A stretch of DNA of 64,000 nt, from NCBI GenBank assembly GCA_002205965.3, contig NADL03000548.1:62001-126000 (forward strand). The letters run 5' to 3'. Made by a program: the position numbers and the translations under genes. Shown here piece by piece: positions 57,577 to 64,000 of the stretch. The first letter of the stretch is position 1. The number at the start of each line of letters is the position of its first letter. The DNA is from Kappaphycus alvarezii. Taxonomy: Eukaryota > Rhodophyta > Florideophyceae > Gigartinales > Solieriaceae. The notes under the pieces were generated by a model. The model had not been told where the DNA came from, did no database searches, and saw only the letters and a program-made list of their open reading frames with translations.

Positions 57577-58294
57577 AGACTCTCCGGGTGAGACGCGTTT
57601 TCAGCTGCCCCCACCTCTGCGAGTACCACAGGCAGGTGCAAATGATCCCCATTCCCAACAGCCTCTCGCGTCCGCACACCCTCCCCCACTCCGATACCAC
57701 CATGCAAATACGGGACGTCCCAAGGAGGCTATTAACTCCGGCGAGTGTTCACCCTGAAAGCCAAGCCAGTCTTTTACAGGAAATTGCGCGGCCATTTGGA
57801 TGCTCCCAATCACTGTGCAGTACGCTACGACACCCTGTCCAGCAAACAAGTCCGCTTACTACCTGGTTTCAAAACCGTCACCGTTATCTGCCTAAAAGGA
57901 CCGGTGGGAGCAGCACATCAACAAGTCCGCCGTTAGTTCAAGTCGCCAAGCTCACGTCCACGTAGCTACCCGCTTCAACCGTTCGTCGCACGGTTTGCAC
58001 TTAGTGGAATTCTATGGTACGATGGCACTCCACACCCGTTACTCAAGGCACTGTTCCCGAAAGGGTTCAGCCGTAGTGCAGCGATTCACCGATATTCCAA
58101 GACCACCATTAGATCGCACACAACTGATTTGAGAACAAGATACTCAAAAACTAGACACACAACAAAAATCCTTTCCCAAACAACAGCGCCCAAAGCGCAG
58201 TAACAAATCGAACAGCTCGAAGCACCCAATGCGCAAAAGAACAAATTACAGAGCTGGAGACAACAGCAGACTGAGAACGAGTGCAGTAGTTAAA
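57577..58294 (-). mobile_element. Family C leader remnant, unit 4, with 69-bp insertion
   Basis: As in the other units but with about 69 extra bases at 57650-57718 that occur nowhere else in the window. TGCAAAT stands at 57637-57643 before and at 57713-57719 at the end of the extra sequence. Confidence 0.78.
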
Positions 58295-58311
58295 GTTCTG
58301 GGCCCATTACC

Positions 58312-59052
58312 TGTTGCAAAAAGGATTCAGGAAGTTCTGAAGAAGGATCGGACCGTTAGTTAAGGGTTTGGAAGTGGTGCCGAGTTAGCTGATTTACTTT
58401 CAATCGCCCGAAGGCAGACTATATATTCTGCTTCATAGTACTTCATCCAAGGTCACTTTCACACTCACGCTTACTCGTTCAACATCCGAAATTACAAACT
58501 AACCAATCATCATACGCATACTAACGTGAAAAGTGGCGAGAAGCATAACATCCAATCACAGCTTACCCCCGCAAACAATTCGTACGTGCAACTGTACATA
58601 AACATTAAAACAAAGCACAAAACATCACGTAATAAATATCTACCAATAATATCACTTCCGCTCGTACAGAAATCTCCCGCCAAGGCAAATATCGTAACCT
58701 CTTGACCTCTCTCGATAATTCATAATTTATCGAATTATCTCGAGAGCGCATATCACGAACGCCACCATGTATTTCCCGCCGGAAGTACTGTACACCTCAC
58801 GAGAGATAACAGACTCTGCTTCCACCATTCCCACGAGACAGTGACAGCACTGTACAGTGCACTGTAATCTTCACGTACACACATATTGGATTACTACTGT
58901 ACAGTCATTAGTACAGTAGAATGTTACTGTACTGGATGTAGTAACATACAGTAGAATACGTTTCTACTGTAAGGGTACAGTAATGCAAGCAATATCAACA
59001 GTGCCCATGCATCCAGTTCCAATGCAACCAGATATTACAGTAGGTTCCAACA
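58312..59052 (-). mobile_element. Family C LTR, unit 4
   Basis: 741 bp; several one-base losses compared with 751 bp in units 1-3, mostly in short homopolymers. Confidence 0.85.
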
Positions 59053-59693
59053 ATCGGCGTAGAGAATTCACGGATTCTGAGTCTGCAGGAAGTCCACTCT
59101 CAAATGTATCATCTGCTCCATCATCTGGTGAGATGGTATCCGATTCGACATTACTACCGGAGTTAGGATCAGCGGTGCAACTCCTGCGGTGACCCAGGAT
59201 CAGAATCTACGTGTTCGAGGCTCAAGTTCGAGGCTCAAGTCTTCTTCCTGAACATCGTTATCCTGTCGGTTGACCCTGATTCGTCAAACATTACATCCCT
59301 GGAAATTACCATGGACTTTTTCGACGCATCCCACAGCTTGTACCCCTGTGAACCTTTGGCGTATCCGATCATGATAGCCTCTTTTGCACGAGCGGACAGC
59401 TTTCCTTCCTGCAAGGCTGTCGGAATCGCGTACCAGCATTTTACTGCCAAAAACTCTCAAATGTCGGAGGTGCGGTTTTACAATTCGTCCAGAGCTCAAA
59501 CGGCGTTACTTTACCACCCAGGGCACGGGTTGTCACCCGATTGCCAACATACACCGCAACAGCTGCTGCCTTCTTCCCAAAAAGCTTAGGGACAGCTTCT
59601 TGTAATGAAGCATTGACCGAGTAAAGTCAGCAATTGTCCGGTTTAATCCTTTCGCACTCTATTCTGATGTGGATTGTAGGGAACGGTGGGTTT
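59053..59693 (-). pseudogene. Family C integrase C-terminal part and linker, unit 4
   Basis: As in units 1-3 with extra one-base insertions near 59175, 59441, 59479, 59570 and 59586 and losses near 59259 and 59654. Confidence 0.87.
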
Positions 59694-61068
59694 TGTTGTT
59701 GATTTGGCAAGACGATCACATGACCCCCACATCGGTGCCAAACCTCATAAGAGGCATGAGGCATGTTCCACGTGTACGCATGTACACGTGTGGATTAAAG
59801 GGTGGCTCTAAGGCATTTCGGAGGAAATCCAAAGTTCCCAGGGACGAAAGTACGATTTTTAGAGGTCAGCGACTTAGAGGGCAAAATGTTGTTTATGGGG
59901 TGATTTTACGTAGGGTAGGGTACTATAAGTGGATGAGGATTATACTGTATGAGAGATATGCTGAGGAAGTATGTACACGTGTACGTGGTGGCAGTTGTGT
60001 ATTTGATGTACACGTGGTACAGCTAAGAGTAGAAACCTTTTCTGCAGTGGTGTACACGTACTGTACTAGTGCCAAATGAGGTACTGTACTTCGCACTGTA
60101 CATCGTAATATACCAAATACTGTACTTCTCACTGTACTTGGAGTTTTTACAGTACGAATCGATTATGGCAATACTGTCATGACTCCTAGAAAGAGGTCTT
60201 TGATTTTATATTATGTATGAGGATTCTAGTAATGATTATGGGTTTATCCAGCTGCATCCAAAAATCAGTTATGTGAATCCATCATACGTATGAGGTTTCT
60301 AGTTATGATTACAGATTGTCCGTCTGCATCCAAAAATAAGTTATGTGAATCCATCACACGTATGAGGTTTCTAGTTATGATTACAGATTGTCCGTCTGCA
60401 TCCAAAAATAAGTTATGTGAATCCATCACACGTATGAGGTTTCTAGTTGTATTTACGGATTGTCCGTCTGCATCCAAAAATCAGTTATGTGAATCCATCA
60501 TACGTATGAGGTTTCTAGTTATGATTACGGATTTTCCGTCTGCATTCAAAAATCAGTTATGCGATTCCATCATACGTATGTGGTTTCTAGTTATAATATT
60601 GGTTTGTATATCTGCATCCAAAAATCAGTTATGTGAATCCATCATACGTATGAGATTTCTAGTTATGATTAAGGATTTTCGGTCTGCATCCAAAAATCAG
60701 TTATGTGATTCCATCATACGTATGACGTATTTAGTCCGTAATTTTGGCACAAGTGAATTCGATTCCGATAAGTCTGCAAAATAAGGTACTGTATTGATGT
60801 GTGTATTGGGCCAATCTATTTGCACAAATTTGTCAACTTTGGAAGCAGTTCCAAAATTGCCCCTAATGACTGTTATCACCGGGCCAATATCTTGAAATCC
60901 GCTCAAATGGCTCAGTTTGTGGGATTCTGTTAATGGACGCAGTGAGTTAGAAAGTAGTTGTAGGCTGTACTTAAGGTCAGGATTTTAGAGTTCCGAGTAA
61001 ATTCTGGGTAGCAAAGCCCGTAACTTCATCCGTCCAGCAAAGTCCTTCACCCTCTGCGATTACCATTA
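59694..61068 (+). mobile_element. Solo A' LTR in integrase, unit 4
   Basis: Flanked by GGTTT at 59689-59693 and 61069-61073. Nearly identical to unit 2. Confidence 0.9.
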
Positions 61069-62549
61069 GGTTTGTCATCGATTCCATGCTCTGCAAGGTA
61101 CTGTTTGAAGGCATTGTTGATATACTCGCCACCATTTTCAGAGTGGATTCGTTTAAGCTTTCTCTCAGTTTCACGTTCGGCTAGAGCATGAAATCTTTTG
61201 AAACAATCGAGTGCTTCCGACTTGGCTTTCATTGTGTACAGAATGCAGAAGCGTGAGTAGTCATCGATGAACGAAATGAAATATCGAGAACCACCTACCG
61301 AAGGTGTACTCACAGGGCCATGCACATCTGAATGAACCAAGTCAAGAATGTGCGAAGCTCGAGCCCCCCCTGGTTTTGGGATCGCAGCACGTGAGCATTT
61401 GCCAAAAACGCATGACTCACACAAGTCCACACTCTGGTTTGCATCGATATCAATCCCGGTAACAGTACCCTTTCGGACCATTGCTTTTGTGCCTTCTAAG
61501 TTGATATGAGCAAGTCTTGCATGCCAGAGGCGCAGATCCTTCACGGCGAGCGCAGTCTGGTGATCGCATGTCGGCCTAACTGTGGTCGTGTCCAATCGAT
61601 ACAGTCCGTCTAGGCGCGTGCCCTCGGCAAGTACCCGAGATCCTTTCATGATTCATACACGAAACTCGACCCTGCGTCCTGTATTCTCGATTACCGACAC
61701 AGAGATGAGATTGTACTTAAGCTCTGGAACGTACATAACATTGGAAGGCCGACATTTTACAGGAAATCCCTTTACTGAAAGCGTAAGGGTCACAGTACCC
61801 TTAGCATGTGCCTCCACAGTGGACTCGTTCCCCATTGAAACACTGAAAGGGTCGATGAACTCCAAACTCTCAAACAAATCTCTGTTAAACGTCATATGAG
61901 CGGTAGCACCAGAATCGATATGCCAGACTTTCGAGAGCGAAGACTTCTCCGTGTTGCTGAGGAGACATACGAAGTCATTAGAGTCTGAGCCATCACCGTG
62001 CGCCGCCGTCGCTGGAAAGTTACCAATCAGTCCGGCTGGCTTCTCGTGACCCGATGCAATTGCTGCATTCCGTTCTTCTCGCTGTTTCTTCAAGTAAAAC
62101 TGCTAAATATGTCCTTTTTCCTTGCAGTTATTACATTTGCGCTGCGCCCTACTCCTAACGATCAGAGCGTTAGAGCTATCAGATTTCGGAGCATGGCCGT
62201 TCCTCTCATTCAATCGTTGTTCCTCTTGAAGAAGGCGACTCTTCACAAAGTCCAAGGACAGCGACTTCTCGTCGGTCACGGTGTCAATTGCATCGATGAG
62301 GTGCTCAAACTTATCGGGTAAACCGCAGAGCACACTCATAGCAATATCTTCATCAGTGACAACGACTTCCATATTACGAAGGTCCGAAGCGAGGTGACGA
62401 ACGCGGTTAATTTAGGCAAGGACCCGCTCTCCTTCAAACATTGAGGCAGAATAAAACTTCCGGCGGGCTCGTAGCTTGTTTGGAAGCGTTCTCCTTTGGA
62501 AGACGTTGAGTAGAGAATTCCACATGGCAGCGGCAGATGTCAGCCCACC
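61069..62549 (-). pseudogene. Family C gag-protease-integrase (N-terminal), unit 4
   Basis: Apparently identical in sense to unit 2, with TAA, TAG and TGA in the same places and the same Asp to Glu change. Lower-accuracy sequence in the first half of this unit gives way here to sequence that matches unit 2 almost base for base. Confidence 0.9.
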
Positions 62550-63761
62550 TGTTGAAAAAGGGATAGAATGCATGCGATCCCATGGTTTTTAGTTGCCACC
62601 TGAACACGTGTACACTTGTAGCATGAAAAAGCGAGTTGCACCCTTCTTCTGTGTGTACACCTACTACACGTGTAAAATGGGCCAAATCGAAAGTTGCCTG
62701 GGACGAAAGCCCATTTTCGGGCAACTCAAAATCACGGCGCATATTGCCACTTTTCAAACCACTTGGTATTCTGCCCTCTGATTGGCTGCTAGATACGCCT
62801 CCATACCACTCACATCGCTCCAAGTGGTGATATCTGAGCTGATCATTGTTGAGCATTCTGACACTTGGCGTGTTATGTTATGGTTGGTTGATGGTTTGTC
62901 TCTATTCTAGGCTCAAAGTACTGTACCCAGTGGCATACGTGTACTGTCTCCTCTCTGTCGTACGTCTACAGTATTATAGGTGTCCTACGTGTACAAGTAA
63001 ACAGTGGTTTCCATATTTATCCTATAGTTGCCTGGACTGGCTGCATACAGTTTACACTATACTCATTATACTGGCTGCATACAAATCACTCTTGCACAAG
63101 TATGCAGCCAAAGTATTTGATGCAGCCACGTTGCTTTTACAGTATTGCACGTATGGCACGTAAGGCTTAATTCACGTTGAACGGCCTGCATGAGATTTAC
63201 GTACTGTTACATAACAACGTGAGACAAGCCCGCCAAAAATTGTTTTCTACTTTTATGATATTTTAAGTTCCCGCCTTAAGTTCCCGCCTTTGGGTTCTGT
63301 TACAGCCGAGAGATTACAGTTGCGTTGGCGGGTCACGTAAGGCATAATTCACGGGTTGACTGTTTTGTGTACGTTTACGTAACAGAACATGCATGGCTAG
63401 CATGCACGTAATGTTACTTACGTTTTGAATATCGGTAATTATGAATTTCCGCGCATGCAAATCAGGGATCTGAGGCATCTCGGCTTGGGTAGGCTATAGG
63501 ATCAACAAAGATTGTACTGCATGTAGATTTTGCTACTTTCATTTTGCTTTCACAACCGAAGTGAGTACCGGCAAACAGTATATAGTTGTAGTCAATAGCT
63601 CATCCAAGTAAAGAAGAGGTACGGACTTGCCTTTGATTTCAACACAACCTCACCCTTGCCGTTCTATCTCCTTTCTGTTTCTTTTATCCATCTACACTCT
63701 TTCCCTACTTCCCTTTTCATTCTCTCTCCTCATCCCTCATCATCCCCTGTTTCTTTCTTCA
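62550..63761 (+). mobile_element. Family B LTR inserted in C, unit 4
   Basis: 1212 bp, same junctions. It has TTATGTTATGGTTGG near 62872 where the others read TTATGGTTGG, and several one-base losses after 63300. Confidence 0.87.
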
Positions 63762-64000
63762 AGACTCTCCGGGTGAGACGCGTTTTCAGCTGCCTCCCCC
63801 ACCTCTGCGAGTACCACAGGCAGGTGCAAATGATCCCTACGGGACGTCCCAAGGAGGCTATTAACTCCGGCGAGTGTTCACCCTGAAAGCCAAGCCAGTC
63901 TTTTACAGGAAATTGCGCGGCCATTTGGATGCTCCCAATCACTGTGCAGTACGCTACGACACCCTGTCCAGCAAACAAGTCCGCTTACTACCTGGTTTCA
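63762..64000 (-). mobile_element. Family C leader remnant, start of unit 5
   Basis: The first 239 bp of another 6.14-kb unit; the array continues beyond the window. Confidence 0.8.

Overview
The window is eukaryotic repeat DNA built almost entirely from Ty1/copia-class LTR retrotransposons. Three independent primer-binding sites match the anticodon arm of initiator methionine tRNA (core GGTTATGGGCCCAG), as described for Drosophila copia. All recognisable proteins are copia Gag-Pol, apart from a two-finger C2H2 (JAZ/zf-met type) reading frame. I saw no bacterial gene, rRNA gene, tRNA gene or clear single-copy host gene. The host lineage cannot be fixed from this window. Families are named here A (LTR about 1.45-1.59 kb, minus strand), A' (1.375 kb LTR, a relative of A, plus strand), B (LTR about 1.21 kb) and C (LTR 751 bp, minus strand).

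Region 1 (1-1671) is the end of a B LTR, its primer site and its leader, on the plus strand. The same sequence returns inverted at 35058-36709, so the two form an inverted pair around region 2. Region 2 (1672-34675) is a family A array: thirteen A LTRs (L1-L13), all on the minus strand. Two large units (A1 at 1672-7751, A2 at 11630-17680) carry gag-pol. The other spaces between LTRs each hold only about 420 bp, with a primer-binding site and the start of an open frame. A 9.94-kb block (gag-pol unit plus two short units) is itself duplicated (1672-11629 and 11630-21558).

Region 3 (34676-38147) is the inverted B copy: a gag fragment, leader, primer site and complete B LTR, then about 0.5 kb of sequence seen only once. 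Region 4 (38148-64000) is a family C array. It has one older partial copy (gag 38148-38817 and its leader), then four near-identical 6.12-6.19 kb tandem units and the start of a fifth. Each unit is C LTR, primer site, leader, inserted B LTR, broken gag-PR-IN, solo A' LTR inside integrase, and the rest of integrase. RT and RNase H are missing.

Both arrays have the form (LTR-internal)n with one LTR between internal regions. That is what unequal LTR-LTR recombination, or reinsertion of rolling-circle products from 1-LTR circles, would leave. The A array appears to have been seeded when an A element inserted into another A element: L2 and L5 are flanked by a 5-bp CCCCC duplication, and removing the LTR plus one copy of the duplication joins the leader frame to the zinc-finger frame in phase. 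Only A1 could supply most Gag-Pol functions, and it has a frameshift before RNase H. Many differences between copies are one-base losses in short homopolymers, so part of the apparent decay may be unpolished long-read sequence.
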